This document shows, in pieces, positions 30,403-39,639 of a DNA stretch of 64,000 bases. The notes under the pieces are model-generated. The model was given only the letters and a program-made list of their open reading frames with translations, did no database searches and was not told the DNA's origin. Each line of letters begins with the position of its first letter. Positions within the stretch are counted from its first letter, which is position 1. Source of the DNA: Amycolatopsis echigonensis (GTDB lineage: Bacteria; Actinomycetota; Actinomycetes; Mycobacteriales; Pseudonocardiaceae); NCBI RefSeq assembly GCF_014174495.1, contig NZ_JACJHR010000008.1, positions 62,001 through 126,000 on the forward strand, given 5' to 3'. A program made the position numbers and the translations under genes.

Positions 30403-30408
30403 TATGCT
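30403..30408 (+). promoter_or_regulatory. Leaderless -10 element of nagA
   Basis: TATGCT is exactly seven bases before GTG 30416. It places the dre site at about -28 to -17 from the transcript start and decides for the GTG start. Confidence 0.55.
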
Positions 30409-30415
30409 GGTCCCC

Positions 30416-31594
30416 GTGAAGCACCCCGGAGACTTCGTCATCACGGGCGGCCGCGTCGTGGCCCCGGACCGCGTACTCGACGACGGCTGGCTCGCCGTGT
30501 CCGGCGGACAGATCGCCGCGGTAGGCATCGGAACGCCCCCGAGCAGCCCGGATACCGCGACGGTGGACGTCGCCGGGGCACTGGTCGTGCCCGGTTTCGT
30601 GGACACCCATTGCCACGGCGGCGGCGGCGCGTCGTTCTCGACGCTCGACCCGGACGAGATCCGCACCGCGATCCGCGCGCATCGGCGGCACGGCACCACC
30701 ACCATGCTCGCGAGCCTCGTCTCCGACCCGATCGACCTGCTCACCGAGCAGATCGCCGCGCTGCGCGAGCTCGTGCAGGAGGGCGACCTGGCGGGCATCC
30801 ACCTGGAGGGTCCGTTCATCTCGCGCGCCCGCTGCGGCGCCCACGATCCGGACACTCTGCGTGAACCGGACACCGGCACCGTCGAGAAGCTGCTGCGCGC
30901 CGGGCACGGCTCCATCCGGATGGTCACGCTCGCCCCGGAGCTCAGCGGCGGCGTCAAGGCGGTCCGGCAGCTCGCCGAGTCCGGCGTGACCGCCGCGATC
31001 GGCCACACCGACGGGGTCGCCGAGCAACTGGTCCCGGCCATCGACGCCGGAGCGACGGTCGCCACCCACCTGTTCAACGGCATGCGCCCGCTGCACCACC
31101 GCGAGCCGGGCCCGGTCGGTGTGCTGCTCGACGACGAGCGCGTGACGGTCGAGCTGATCTGCGACCTGGTCCACCTGCACCCCACGGTCGTGCGGCTGGC
31201 CGCGCAGCACGCGGGCCGCGGACGGACCGTGCTGATCACCGACGCCATGTCGGCCACCGACGCCGCCGACGGCCGCTACACCCTCGGCCGGCTCGAGGTC
31301 GACGTCCACGACGGCGTCGCCACCCTGGACAACGGTTCCCTGGCCGGGAGCACGTTGACCATGGACAACGCCTTCCGCAACCTGGTGAAGGGTGCCAAAC
31401 TCGACGTACTGGACGCCGTCCGGGCGACGTCGGCGCGACCGGCCGAACTGCTCGGCATCGCCGACCGCACCGGAGCGCTGCGTCCCGGCCTGGCCGCGGA
31501 CGCCGTGATCCTGGACGACGACCTGCGCCCGACCCGGGTCCTGCACCGGGGCGAATGGGTGGCCGAGGCGGGCCGGGCTACCTTGAGTACGTGA
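30416..31594 (+). CDS. nagA: N-acetylglucosamine-6-phosphate deacetylase
   Basis: NagA removes acetate from GlcNAc-6-phosphate to give glucosamine-6-phosphate, in amino-sugar use and cell-wall recycling. The 392-residue protein is an amidohydrolase: VPGFVDTHCHGGGGASF (metal region), AGIHLEGPFISRARCGAHD with the conserved H-L-E-G-P, AIGHTDGVAE and ATHLFNGMRPLHHREPG, then LITDAMSATDAADG with the catalytic Asp. GTG 30416 is preferred over ATG 30404 because of the -10 spacing. The DasR-like site ties it to the chitinase at 4341, so both likely answer to glucosamine-6-phosphate. Confidence 0.95.
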   Translation: MKHPGDFVITGGRVVAPDRVLDDGWLAVSGGQIAAVGIGTPPSSPDTATVDVAGALVVPGFVDTHCHGGGGASFSTLDPDEIRTAIRAHRRHGTTTMLASLVSDPIDLLTEQIAALRELVQEGDLAGIHLEGPFISRARCGAHDPDTLREPDTGTVEKLLRAGHGSIRMVTLAPELSGGVKAVRQLAESGVTAAIGHTDGVAEQLVPAIDAGATVATHLFNGMRPLHHREPGPVGVLLDDERVTVELICDLVHLHPTVVRLAAQHAGRGRTVLITDAMSATDAADGRYTLGRLEVDVHDGVATLDNGSLAGSTLTMDNAFRNLVKGAKLDVLDAVRATSARPAELLGIADRTGALRPGLAADAVILDDDLRPTRVLHRGEWVAEAGRATLST

Positions 31595-31626
31595 CGAGCT
31601 AGCACTTCGACAGGCGGACGGAGCGG

Positions 31627-32169
31627 ATGAGCGAGCCGAAAGACCCGGAACGGTTACTGGCCGACGCGCTGCGTGCACAAGCCGTCTTCGCTCCGCACGT
31701 CCTGCCGAACCCGGTCGAGGAGCAGGCTGGCTCCGACGCCGCTTCCGGTGCTTCGGGCACCGGCTCGCAGGGCGCGGTCCAGCCCGGCGCTTCCGGCTCG
31801 TTCCGAGCCGCTGGCGGGCCCGGCATCTCCGGCTCCGGCTCGTTCGGCTCCGCGTCGTTCAGCGCCCCGGCCGATGCCGGCGCGCCGTCGCAAACCGGCC
31901 CGACCACCGAACTGCCGCCCAACTACGGGCTGCTGTCCGGAGCCGGCGCCGATTCGCTCGCCCGCGAACGCGCCGCCCTCGACGCGGCCGACCACACCTC
32001 GCCCGGCACCACCGGCTCGATCCCGCCGGTCGGGGCCAGCGACACGACCGTCCGCCGCCCGGCCCAGACGCCGCAGAACGGCCCCCTGCCCGCGCACTGG
32101 GTCCTGCTGCTGGCGGTGCTGCTCGGCCTGGCCGCCGGGTCCGTCATCGGCCTGCTGACGCTGATCTGA
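31627..32169 (+). CDS. Low-complexity protein with C-terminal membrane anchor
   Basis: A 180-residue protein. An N-terminal helix MSEPKDPERLLADALRAQAV is followed by about 85 residues rich in Gly, Ser, Ala and Pro. The last 24 residues form one transmembrane helix (HWVLLLAVLLGLAAGSVIGL). No signal peptide is present, so it looks tail-anchored with a cytosolic disordered part. I recognise no family. GGAGCGG precedes the ATG, 32 bases after nagA, possibly in the same transcript. Confidence 0.65.
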   Translation: MSEPKDPERLLADALRAQAVFAPHVLPNPVEEQAGSDAASGASGTGSQGAVQPGASGSFRAAGGPGISGSGSFGSASFSAPADAGAPSQTGPTTELPPNYGLLSGAGADSLARERAALDAADHTSPGTTGSIPPVGASDTTVRRPAQTPQNGPLPAHWVLLLAVLLGLAAGSVIGLLTLI

Positions 32170-32296
32170 GCCGGTTCCGCCCCGGCTTGCCCGGACGGCC
32201 GCTCCGGCACGGCATTCCCGGGCCGAGTTCTTCACTCCGATCCCACACCGATGACCTGCGATTCCTTGCCCGATGAGGTCGCACTGAGTCACCCTG

Positions 32297-32302
32297 TACC
32301 GT
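32297..32302 (+). promoter_or_regulatory. Leaderless -10 element of the first DedA gene
   Basis: TACCGT ends seven bases before GTG 32310 and supports that start. Confidence 0.45.
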
Positions 32303-32309
32303 TTTCGGT

Positions 32310-33014
32310 GTGATTCTCGCCCAGAACACAGTGACCACCATGTCCCTGCTGCCGTCGTGGCTGGACCCGCAGCATCTGCTGAACGGCCTGACGGTGCCCG
32401 TGATCGCGGTGCTGTGCTTGATCATCTTCATCGAGAGCAGCATCTTCCCGGTGCTGCCCGGTGACTCGCTGCTCTTCACCGCGGGCCTGTTCATCGCGAA
32501 CGGCACGCTGAAGGCTCCGCTGTGGCTGGTGTGCGTGCTGGTCACGGTCGCCGCGCTGGTCGGCAACGTCGGCGGGTACTACCTCGGCTACTTCGTCGGG
32601 CCGAAGCTGTTCAGCAGGCCGGACTCGAAGTTCTTCAAGCAGGAGTACGTCGACAAGACGCACGCGTTCCTGGAGAAGCACGGTCCGAAGGCCGTCGTGC
32701 TGGCCCGGTTCGTGCCGTTCGTGCGGACGTTCATCACCTGGATCGCCGGCATCGGCCGGATGGACCCGAAGCGCTACTTCACCTACACGGTCATCGGCGG
32801 CATCCTCTGGGCCGCGGGCATCACCGTGCTGGGGTCGCTGCTGGGCAACATCGGCTTCATCCGGGACAACGTCGACGCGATCTTCGTCCTGATCGTGCTG
32901 GTGTCGGTGGTGCCGATCGCCATCGAGTACCTGCGCGGCCGCCGCGGCAAGAAGGCTCGCGCCGCCGACAATTCGGCCGATGTCACGCAGCAGATCCCGC
33001 GCGTGCGCGATTGA
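32310..33014 (+). CDS. DedA-family membrane protein (Rv0364-like)
   Basis: A 234-residue inner-membrane protein with about five helices. The DedA hallmarks are ESSIFPVLPGDSLLFTAGLF near the N-terminus and ARFVPFVRTFITWIAGIGRM, with the G-D-S-L and F-x-R-x-x-P-like residues of the family. DedA proteins act in lipid flipping, notably of undecaprenyl phosphate carriers. It matches the position of mycobacterial Rv0364 next to fba. The start is GTG 32310 by -10 spacing; ATG 32340 is the alternative. Confidence 0.9.
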   Translation: MILAQNTVTTMSLLPSWLDPQHLLNGLTVPVIAVLCLIIFIESSIFPVLPGDSLLFTAGLFIANGTLKAPLWLVCVLVTVAALVGNVGGYYLGYFVGPKLFSRPDSKFFKQEYVDKTHAFLEKHGPKAVVLARFVPFVRTFITWIAGIGRMDPKRYFTYTVIGGILWAAGITVLGSLLGNIGFIRDNVDAIFVLIVLVSVVPIAIEYLRGRRGKKARAADNSADVTQQIPRVRD

Positions 33015-33034
33015 CTCTTCCGAGCTCTGAAACC

Positions 33035-33066
33035 GAAGCGGCGTCCGGATTCCCGGACGCCGCTTC
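33035..33066. terminator. Bidirectional terminator between DedA and GlcD-type genes
   Basis: Perfect 14-base arms GAAGCGGCGTCCGG and CCGGACGCCGCTTC with an ATTC loop lie between two convergent genes. Confidence 0.8.
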
Positions 33067-33090
33067 GTCGTACTGGGGTCGTGCGGAGGG

Positions 33091-34485
33091 TCAGTCGGTC
33101 ATCGAGAACATCGAACCCGGGTTGAAGAGGTTTTCCGGGTCGAGGGCCTGTTTGATCTGCCGGTGCACGCGGATCCCGACCGGGCCGATCTCGCGGGCGA
33201 GCCATTCGCGCTTGATCTTGCCGACGCCGTGCTCGCCGGTCACCGTCCCGCCGAGGGACAGGCCGACGTCGAGGATCTCGTCGAACGCCTGCTGGGCGCG
33301 CGCGAACTCGTCCTCGGAATCGGGGGCGTACACGATGGTCGGGTGCATGTTCCCGTCCCCGGCGTGGCCGACGACGGCGATCTTGAGCCCGACTTTTTCG
33401 CTGATCCGTTCGCAGCCGCGGATCAGTTCGGCGATCCGGGTGCGGGGCACGCTGACGTCGTCGGTGAGCCAGACGCCGTAGGTCTCCAGCGCGGTCAGCA
33501 CGACGCGGCGGGCCTGCAGCAGCATCTTGCCCTCTTCGAGGTCGTCCGTGGCGTAGACGAGGTCGGCGCCGCAGTCGGTGCAGATCTGCTCGAGCAGCGC
33601 CAGTTCGCGCCGGGCCGCCTCGCCGCCGGCGTCGGACTGGCCGAGGAGCAGGGCCTGGCAGTCGGAGCCCGCGCCGAGGTCGGTGTTGAGGTAGGTCTCG
33701 GAGGCCTTGATCGACGCCGCGTCCATGATCTCCAGCAGCGACGGCACCAACCCCTCGCGCACCGCCCGCGCGACCGCCTCGCCGGCCGCCTCGGTGGTGT
33801 TGAATCCGGCGACGAAAGTGGCCGGGGCCTGCGGAAGCGGCCGCAGCGAGACGGTCGCCTGGGTAATCACGCCGAGCGTGCCCTCGCTGCCGATGAACAG
33901 CTTGGTGAGGTCGTACCCCGCGACGCCCTTGACCGTGCGGCGGCCGGTTTTCAGCAGCGATCCGTCGGCGAGCACGACTTCCAGGCCGAGCACCGAATCG
34001 GTGGTCACGCCGTATTTCACGCAGCAGAGGCCGCCGGCGTTGGTGGAGAGGTTCCCGCCGATGGTGCACCAGTCGTAGCTGGACGGGTCGGGCGGATAGA
34101 ACAGGCCGTGCTTCTCGACGGCGGACCGGAAGTCGAGGTTGACGACGCCCGGCTGCACGACGGCGAGCCGGTTGCCCGGGTCGACCTCGACGATCTCGTT
34201 CAGCTTCGTCAGCGAAAGCACGACACAGCCGTCGATCGCGTTGGCCGCGCCGGAAAGCCCACTACCCGCCCCGCGCGGCACGATGGGGACTCTCGCTTCG
34301 GCACAGGCACGGACAGTCGCCTGCACTCCCGCGGTATCCGCCGGAAGCACTACCGCCAGCGGTTTGCCCGAGGGAGCGAGCGGCATCATGTCGCGCGCGT
34401 ACGCGTCGGTGACGTCAGCGTCGGTGAGCACCGCGGCCGGGCCGAGGTCGTCCCGGAGCCGCTGGAGGAGGGCGTCGTTGCTCAT
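33091..34485 (-). CDS. FAD-linked oxidase, GlcD/D-lactate dehydrogenase type
   Basis: A 464-residue flavoprotein. The FAD-binding PCMH domain shows VPIVPRGAGSGLSGAANAID, PPDPSSYDWCTIGGNLSTNA and FIGSEGTLGVITQATVSLRP. The C-terminal cap has VVGHAGDGNMHPTIVY and TGEHGVGKIKREWL with the conserved His residues and Glu of the catalytic site. It oxidises glycolate, D-lactate or a similar 2-hydroxyacid. No GlcE or GlcF partner is adjacent, so it may act alone. The start at ATG 34485 has TACCAT six bases upstream. Confidence 0.9.
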   Translation of the reverse strand: MSNDALLQRLRDDLGPAAVLTDADVTDAYARDMMPLAPSGKPLAVVLPADTAGVQATVRACAEARVPIVPRGAGSGLSGAANAIDGCVVLSLTKLNEIVEVDPGNRLAVVQPGVVNLDFRSAVEKHGLFYPPDPSSYDWCTIGGNLSTNAGGLCCVKYGVTTDSVLGLEVVLADGSLLKTGRRTVKGVAGYDLTKLFIGSEGTLGVITQATVSLRPLPQAPATFVAGFNTTEAAGEAVARAVREGLVPSLLEIMDAASIKASETYLNTDLGAGSDCQALLLGQSDAGGEAARRELALLEQICTDCGADLVYATDDLEEGKMLLQARRVVLTALETYGVWLTDDVSVPRTRIAELIRGCERISEKVGLKIAVVGHAGDGNMHPTIVYAPDSEDEFARAQQAFDEILDVGLSLGGTVTGEHGVGKIKREWLAREIGPVGIRVHRQIKQALDPENLFNPGSMFSMTD

Positions 34486-34523
34486 CTCCGCATGGTAAAC
34501 CGAGATCTCCGCAGTGCGGAATA

Positions 34524-35123
34524 TTAATTCCGATCTTGCCTGGTCCGCTGGGCGCGCAGCACGGTGTCGCGCGTGTGCGCCGTGCCCGGCGGGGCTGGTG
34601 CAACCCGCGGCCGGCTCTCGTTGACGAGGACGGTCCATCCGTCGCCGAGAACCCGCGCGATGTCGTCAGGCTGGCAATAGCCGGAGTGCTCCGGCCCCAG
34701 GTCCCGCGGATCATGACTGGCGAAGAGAAAGGTCCCACCGGACGCGACGACGTCGAGCAGCTTCCGCACCACGCGGTCGTCCTTGCGGAGCGGGAAATAC
34801 TGGACGCTGACCAGGTCGAACGCCCCGGCCGGAAGCGGACTCGCGGCCAGATCCGAACACACCCAAGCAATCCCGGCATTGGCGGCGGCCGCTCGCCGCA
34901 ACGCGGTGCGCGAGATGTCGATAGCCGTCACCTGCCAGCCACGCGCCGCCAACCACCGCGCGTCGGCCCCCTCGCCACACCCGACGTCCAACGCCTGCCC
35001 CGGCGGCAACCCCTCGACCTCGGTGACGAGCACCCCGTTGGGTTCGCCGCTGAACACCTGCTCACGGCTGCGGTAGAGGTCTTCCCAGAACTGCGTGGTT
35101 TCGGATTCCCCGGACGGAGCCAT
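34524..35123 (-). CDS. Class I SAM-dependent methyltransferase
   Basis: A 199-residue methyltransferase. Motif I is ALDVGCGEGADARWLAARGW, followed by the acidic residue VTAIDISRTAL, then FDLVSVQYFPL and GGTFLFASHDP. The closest style is the TehB/thiopurine-like group of small Rossmann methyltransferases. Substrate unknown. GGAGG lies 11 bases before ATG 35123; GTG 35135 is an alternative. A 1-kb stretch of repeats follows upstream. Confidence 0.85.
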   Translation of the reverse strand: MAPSGESETTQFWEDLYRSREQVFSGEPNGVLVTEVEGLPPGQALDVGCGEGADARWLAARGWQVTAIDISRTALRRAAAANAGIAWVCSDLAASPLPAGAFDLVSVQYFPLRKDDRVVRKLLDVVASGGTFLFASHDPRDLGPEHSGYCQPDDIARVLGDGWTVLVNESRPRVAPAPPGTAHTRDTVLRAQRTRQDRN

Positions 35124-35253
35124 TGTCGTTACCACCTCCGCCGTTCACGATTCCGCTGACTGAGCCGGACGACAAGGTTCTTTGCCGGAACCGCAAAGTT
35201 CCTTCCGGAAGATCGTCGGGTCACCTGAGTCGATCCCGTCTGGTGGCCGCGCT

Positions 35254-35936
35254 GGAGAAGCTTCGGAGACGAGCGCCCGGACAACTGCCGAAGCGGATTG
35301 CCACGAACCCACGTGTCCCGGCGACCGTCCTCCCTGTCGGACAAGCACCGGTGCTGTAGCCAGTCCTCGTCGCCCGGCAGACAGACGCCTGGGTGAAGGC
35401 CGCAGCACGCAACTCCAGGAGCCGACGCCTGCGGAACACCTGGCACCGCGCAGGAGAAGCCTCGGAGACGAGCGCACCGGCCTGGGCAAGAACCAAAACG
35501 GGCTCCCGCGAACCCACGCATCCCGGCTACCGTCCTGCCTGCCAGCCAAGCACCGACAGAAGTCGCTCGGCCTGAAGCATGCCCATGCCCAGCAACCAGA
35601 ATCCTCACCGGCGCAGTAGGCAACCCGCGCTGGCCGTCAGGCTGGCGGCTCTCGTCCTCGGGTGAAGACCGCGACCAGCATGAAGCTCCAGGAGCCGACT
35701 CCCGCAGAGCACTGGCGGGTGCGCAGGAGAAACTTCGGAGACGAGCGCACCGGCTTGGGCAGAAGCCGAAACGGGGCACCACGAACCCACGCGTCCCGGC
35801 GGCCGTCTCCGCCCGGCTCGGATCAGGCGGGATGCGATCCGCATCGGCCAAGCAGTGACGGCAGCAGCTCGGTCTGGAGGATTTCCCTTGCGCGGCAACC
35901 AGAACCCCTCACCTGCGAGGTAGCCAACCTGTGCTG
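35254..35936. repeat. Gene-free array of three diverged long repeats
   Basis: The gap 35124-35979 (856 bases) has no credible gene; its open frames on both strands are Arg/Ser-rich and have no ribosome sites. It contains three related units starting GGAGAAGCTTCGGAGACGAG (35254), GGAGAAGCCTCGGAGACGAG (35453) and GGAGAAACTTCGGAGACGAG (35726). Each has a CGAACCCACG-N2-TCCCGGC block about 60-75 bases later, and two share CTCCAGGAGCCGAC upstream of the next unit. Periods are 199 and 273 bases. Codon-like signal is absent, which suggests an intergenic repeat family or an RNA rather than a protein. Confidence 0.6.
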
Positions 35937-35973
35937 CCCGTCAGGCAGGCGACTCATTCGCCTGCCTGACGGG
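35937..35973. terminator. Strong terminator after the DHA2 exporter
   Basis: Perfect 15-base arms CCCGTCAGGCAGGCG and CGCCTGCCTGACGGG enclose ACTCATT, six bases after the exporter stop. It closes the repeat array on the other side. Confidence 0.75.
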
Positions 35974-35979
35974 ACCAGA

Positions 35980-37494
35980 TCATGCGCACATCGCGGGCTC
36001 CTCCGGTTGAGCTTCCTGCGGGCGGTTTCGCCGACGGCCCAACAGGAAGTACGCCTGCAGTGCGGTGTACACGAGAATCGCGGCGCCCACCCACGCGCTC
36101 GTGTGCAGTGCCGTCACGAAGGATTCTCGGGCGGTGCTCAGCAGTTCCGCGCCCTCGGCGGCGGGCAGGGTGTGTGCGGTGGCTACGGCGCCGCCCAGGG
36201 TGTCGTGGGCCGCGGCTGGGGTGGTGGCGGGCAGGCCGGACTGGTAGACCGCCGTGGCGAGGCTGCCCAGCAGGGCGGTGCCGAGTGCGCCGCCCAGTTC
36301 GTAGCCCGTTTCCGAGATCGCCGACGCGGCACCGGCACGGTTGACCGGGGCGGCGGAGATCACGAGGTCGTTCGTGAGGGTTTCGGACAGCGACACCCCG
36401 CCGCCGACCAGGACGAACGCCACCACGACCGCGGCAAGTCCGGCGTCGGCACCGATCATGGTCAGGACCAGGAAGCCGGCCGCGCCGAGCAGCAGGCCGA
36501 GGCTGATCAGGACCGGCACCCGGACTCGGCGGGCGAGCCAGGCGGCAGCGAGGGCACCGACGACTCCGGCGACCGTCGCGGGCAGCATCCACAGCGCTGC
36601 GACCAGCGGGGTCAGCCCGAGCACCAGCTGCAGGTATTGCGGCAGCAGGAACAGCAGCCCGACCAGGGCGAACACGCCCAGCAGGTTTGTGATCACCGAA
36701 CCGGCGAACTTGCGGTTGGCGAACAACCCGAGGTCCAGCATTGGCTGATCAAGCCGCCGCTGCCGGCGCACGAACGCCACGCCCAGCGCGAGCCCGAGCA
36801 CCATCGCGGCACCAGCCGACCAGCTCATCCCCTCCGTCGCGGCGATCTTCACGCCGTAGACGACCGGCAGCATGGTGCCGAGCGACAGCAGCGCCGACCA
36901 CGGGTCGAAGCGGCCCGGGTTCGGGTCGCGGAATTCCGGCAACAGCAGCGGTCCCGCGACGAGCAGCAGCACCATCACCGGCACGTTGATCAGGAATACC
37001 GAACCCCACCAGAAGTGCTCGAGCAGCCAGCCGCCGACGACCGGGCCGACCGCCATCCCGCCGGAGAACGCCGCGCTCCAGATCGCGACCGCGGTGCGCC
37101 GCGTGCGGTCCTCGGTGAAGATGCTGCGGATCAGCGACAGCGTGGACGGCATCAGCGTCGCACCGCCGACGCCCAGCAGGGCCCGCGCGACAATCAACAT
37201 CAGCGGCGACGTGGCGAACGCCGCCAGCACCGAGGCCGCGCCGAACGCCGCACCGCCGATGAGCAGCAGCCGCCGCCTGCCGATCCGGTCGCCCAGCGTG
37301 CCCATGAAGACCAGCAATCCGGCCAGGACGAACGAGTAGACGTCGACGATCCACAGCTGCTCGGCGCCCGTGGGCGCGAGGTCCTCGCTGAGGTAGGGCA
37401 GGGCGAACCCCAGGACTGTCGTGTCCACGCTGATCAAGAGGACCGGCAGCACCAGAACTGCCAAAGCCCACCACTGGCCTCCGCGCCGCACCAT
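35980..37494 (-). CDS. DHA2-family (14-TM) multidrug exporter
   Basis: A 504-residue MFS drug/proton antiporter. Helix 1 holds LLISVDTTVLGFALPYLS (motif D1), the 2-3 loop is GTLGDRIGRRRLLLIGG (motif A), and motif C is GGMAVGPVVGGWLLEHFWWG. The sequence is close in style to SmvA/LfrA. It diverges from a TetR gene, with operators between them, so it is a repressor-controlled efflux pump for cationic or hydrophobic toxins. AAAGGAAG precedes the ATG. A 15-base terminator follows. Confidence 0.92.
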   Translation of the reverse strand: MVRRGGQWWALAVLVLPVLLISVDTTVLGFALPYLSEDLAPTGAEQLWIVDVYSFVLAGLLVFMGTLGDRIGRRRLLLIGGAAFGAASVLAAFATSPLMLIVARALLGVGGATLMPSTLSLIRSIFTEDRTRRTAVAIWSAAFSGGMAVGPVVGGWLLEHFWWGSVFLINVPVMVLLLVAGPLLLPEFRDPNPGRFDPWSALLSLGTMLPVVYGVKIAATEGMSWSAGAAMVLGLALGVAFVRRQRRLDQPMLDLGLFANRKFAGSVITNLLGVFALVGLLFLLPQYLQLVLGLTPLVAALWMLPATVAGVVGALAAAWLARRVRVPVLISLGLLLGAAGFLVLTMIGADAGLAAVVVAFVLVGGGVSLSETLTNDLVISAAPVNRAGAASAISETGYELGGALGTALLGSLATAVYQSGLPATTPAAAHDTLGGAVATAHTLPAAEGAELLSTARESFVTALHTSAWVGAAILVYTALQAYFLLGRRRNRPQEAQPEEPAMCA

Positions 37495-37513
37495 GGCGCA
37501 CTCTTCCTTTCTT

Positions 37514-37531
37514 GTACCGTCCAGACGGTAC
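37514..37531. promoter_or_regulatory. TetR operator 1
   Basis: GTACCGTCCAGACGGTAC is a perfect 18-base palindrome near the exporter start. Its core ACCGTC-N2-GACGGT recurs in the second site. Confidence 0.7.
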
Positions 37532-37557
37532 AGTTTCGTTCCTGAGGTAGAAGGTAA

Positions 37558-37571
37558 ACCGTCTGGACGGT
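37558..37571. promoter_or_regulatory. TetR operator 2
   Basis: ACCGTCTGGACGGT is a perfect 14-base palindrome that touches the TATAGT hexamer of the tetR promoter, so binding would block tetR transcription. Confidence 0.7.
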
Positions 37572-37576
37572 ATAGT
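37571..37576 (+). promoter_or_regulatory. Leaderless -10 element of the tetR gene
   Basis: TATAGT lies exactly seven bases before ATG 37584. Confidence 0.55.
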
Positions 37577-37583
37577 CAAGGCG

Positions 37584-38156
37584 ATGCCTAAACCTTCAGC
37601 ACGCGAACGCATCCTCGGTTCGTACGAAGTCATCCTCGCCGACCGCGGCCCGGCCGAGATCACGCTCGACGCGGTCGCGGCGCACGCCGGGGTGTCCAAG
37701 GGCGGCCTGCTCTACCACTTCGGGTCGAAGGACGCTCTGCGCGACGGCCTGCTCGAACGCCTGGAGCGACTGACCGACGAAGACCTCGAACGCGCGCGCA
37801 ACGCGCCGGAAGGCGTGGTCCGGCACTACCTGCGCTCGTCGATCACCGACGTCACGCGCGACCTGGCACTGCACCGCACAACGATGGCGGCGCTCCGCCT
37901 GGTGCTCAACGACCCGGTCGCGGCGGAGGTGTCGCGCCGCTGCACCGAACGCACGCGCGAGCTGATGCTGGAGCACGTCGAAGATCCGGTGACGGCGGAG
38001 CTGGTGATGCTGGTCGGCGAGGGCCTCTACATGCGCGCGGCGCTGGGCGAAGAGGTGACGGACCGCCTGCTGGCGCAGATCGAGGACATCGCGGACCGGA
38101 TCGAGGCCGGGGCACCGGCCACGGCGACCGTCGCGGCAGGACGCCGCAAGGACTGA
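37584..38156 (+). CDS. TetR-family repressor of the adjacent exporter
   Basis: A 190-residue regulator. The helix-turn-helix reads ITLDAVAAHAGVSKGGLLYH FGSK at about residues 26-49, typical for TetR. The C-terminal ligand domain is helical and not assigned. Divergence from the DHA2 pump and two palindromes with the same core argue that it represses both genes and lets go when a toxic ligand binds. The 279-bp gap that follows (38157-38435) shows no gene. Confidence 0.9.
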   Translation: MPKPSARERILGSYEVILADRGPAEITLDAVAAHAGVSKGGLLYHFGSKDALRDGLLERLERLTDEDLERARNAPEGVVRHYLRSSITDVTRDLALHRTTMAALRLVLNDPVAAEVSRRCTERTRELMLEHVEDPVTAELVMLVGEGLYMRAALGEEVTDRLLAQIEDIADRIEAGAPATATVAAGRRKD

Positions 38157-38435
38157 GCCGCCGGGGGATGACACGGCGAGAAGGCAGCCCGAATCCGAGC
38201 CATCCCGCATACCGAAGCACGAGCGCGATTCGGCTGGCCCGAGGCCGAGCCGAAAGCCCCAGGGGCACCAGCTAAACCGGCTGAAGGCGGCCAGGCTGGC
38301 ACCCCGCCGAAGCGAACCCTCAGGGCTGCCGGATCAACCCTCGCCCGGGACCGTTCACGGCAGCCTCCTCTCGGGACCGGAGCCCGAAGATCGAGGCAAG
38401 CACGATCCCGCGAGGCCGAACCCAGCCGGGAAAAC

Positions 38436-38948
<513 letters not shown>

Positions 38949-38989
38949 TTACCCCTCCGGTTTAAATCTGCTTGCATGCGGCAACTAAA

Positions 38990-39003
38990 GTGTCTTGTGA
39001 CAC
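38990..39003. promoter_or_regulatory. GTGTC/GACAC dyad upstream of marR
   Basis: GTGTCTTGTGACAC has perfect five-base arms around TTGT, 109 bases before the marR start. Confidence 0.35.
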
Positions 39004-39057
39004 AACCATGGGCCGACCGCTTGCGAAATACGCCGTACGGGCACACTCTTGCTTAAG

Positions 39058-39069
39058 GCAACTAGTTGC
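39058..39069. promoter_or_regulatory. MarR-type operator GCAACTAGTTGC
   Basis: A perfect 12-base palindrome lies 42 bases before the marR start. The half GGCAACTA occurs again at 38980. MarR sites built on TTGCAACTAG-like arms are common before MarR-MFS pairs in actinomycetes. Confidence 0.55.
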
Positions 39070-39111
39070 AGTCGCCAACCAATGGTTTGCTCCACCCCAA
39101 GGAAGACCCAC

Positions 39112-39639
39112 ATGGCACCTCAGAACTCCGCCGTCAGGCCAGAGGCCGACCTCGACCTTGCCGACCAGCTCGGGCACGAGCTGGTCCGGTTCATGCGCTT
39201 GATCACCAAGGCGAAGTCCCAGGTCGCCAAGCACGGGCCGGACGGGATCGAAAGGGCCGCGTACGCGATCCTCTTCTGCCTCGTCCACGAAGGCCCGCAA
39301 CGCACCAGCAAGCTGGCCGAGTCCCTGCACTCCGAAATCTCCACGATCAGCAGGCAGTCCAGTTCGCTCGTGCAGCACGGACTCGTCGAACGGCAGGCCG
39401 ACCCCGAGGACGGCCGCGCCTGCTTGCTCGCCCCGACCGCCGAAGGCCTCCGGGTCTTCGACGAAAACCGCAAGCACCGCGCCCGGTGGCTGGCCGAAGT
39501 ACTCGGCGATTGGAGCCAGGAGGAGCGCGAGACGCTCAACGAGCTTCTCGCGCGGCTCAACACAGGTATCGAAAAGAACAATCCGTCCCTGTCCGACACC
39601 GCAGGGACGGCACAGGCCAAGGGGGCCTCGAACGCATGA
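39112..39639 (+). CDS. MarR-family regulator
   Basis: A 175-residue regulator. The winged helix is RTSKLAESLHSEISTISRQS with wing VERQADPEDGRACLLAPTAE at about residues 63-115. AAGGAAG sits upstream of ATG 39112. It overlaps the MFS start by ATGA, so the three genes marR, MFS and YceI form one transcript. It probably represses its own operon through the palindrome at 39058 and responds to a transported compound. Confidence 0.9.
   Translation: MAPQNSAVRPEADLDLADQLGHELVRFMRLITKAKSQVAKHGPDGIERAAYAILFCLVHEGPQRTSKLAESLHSEISTISRQSSSLVQHGLVERQADPEDGRACLLAPTAEGLRVFDENRKHRARWLAEVLGDWSQEERETLNELLARLNTGIEKNNPSLSDTAGTAQAKGASNA

Noticed and set aside
35129..35898. Several open frames on both strands across the repeat array
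   Set aside because: They are Arg/Ser/Pro-rich, overlap each other, lack ribosome sites and repeat with the DNA units. They look like shadows of the repeats.
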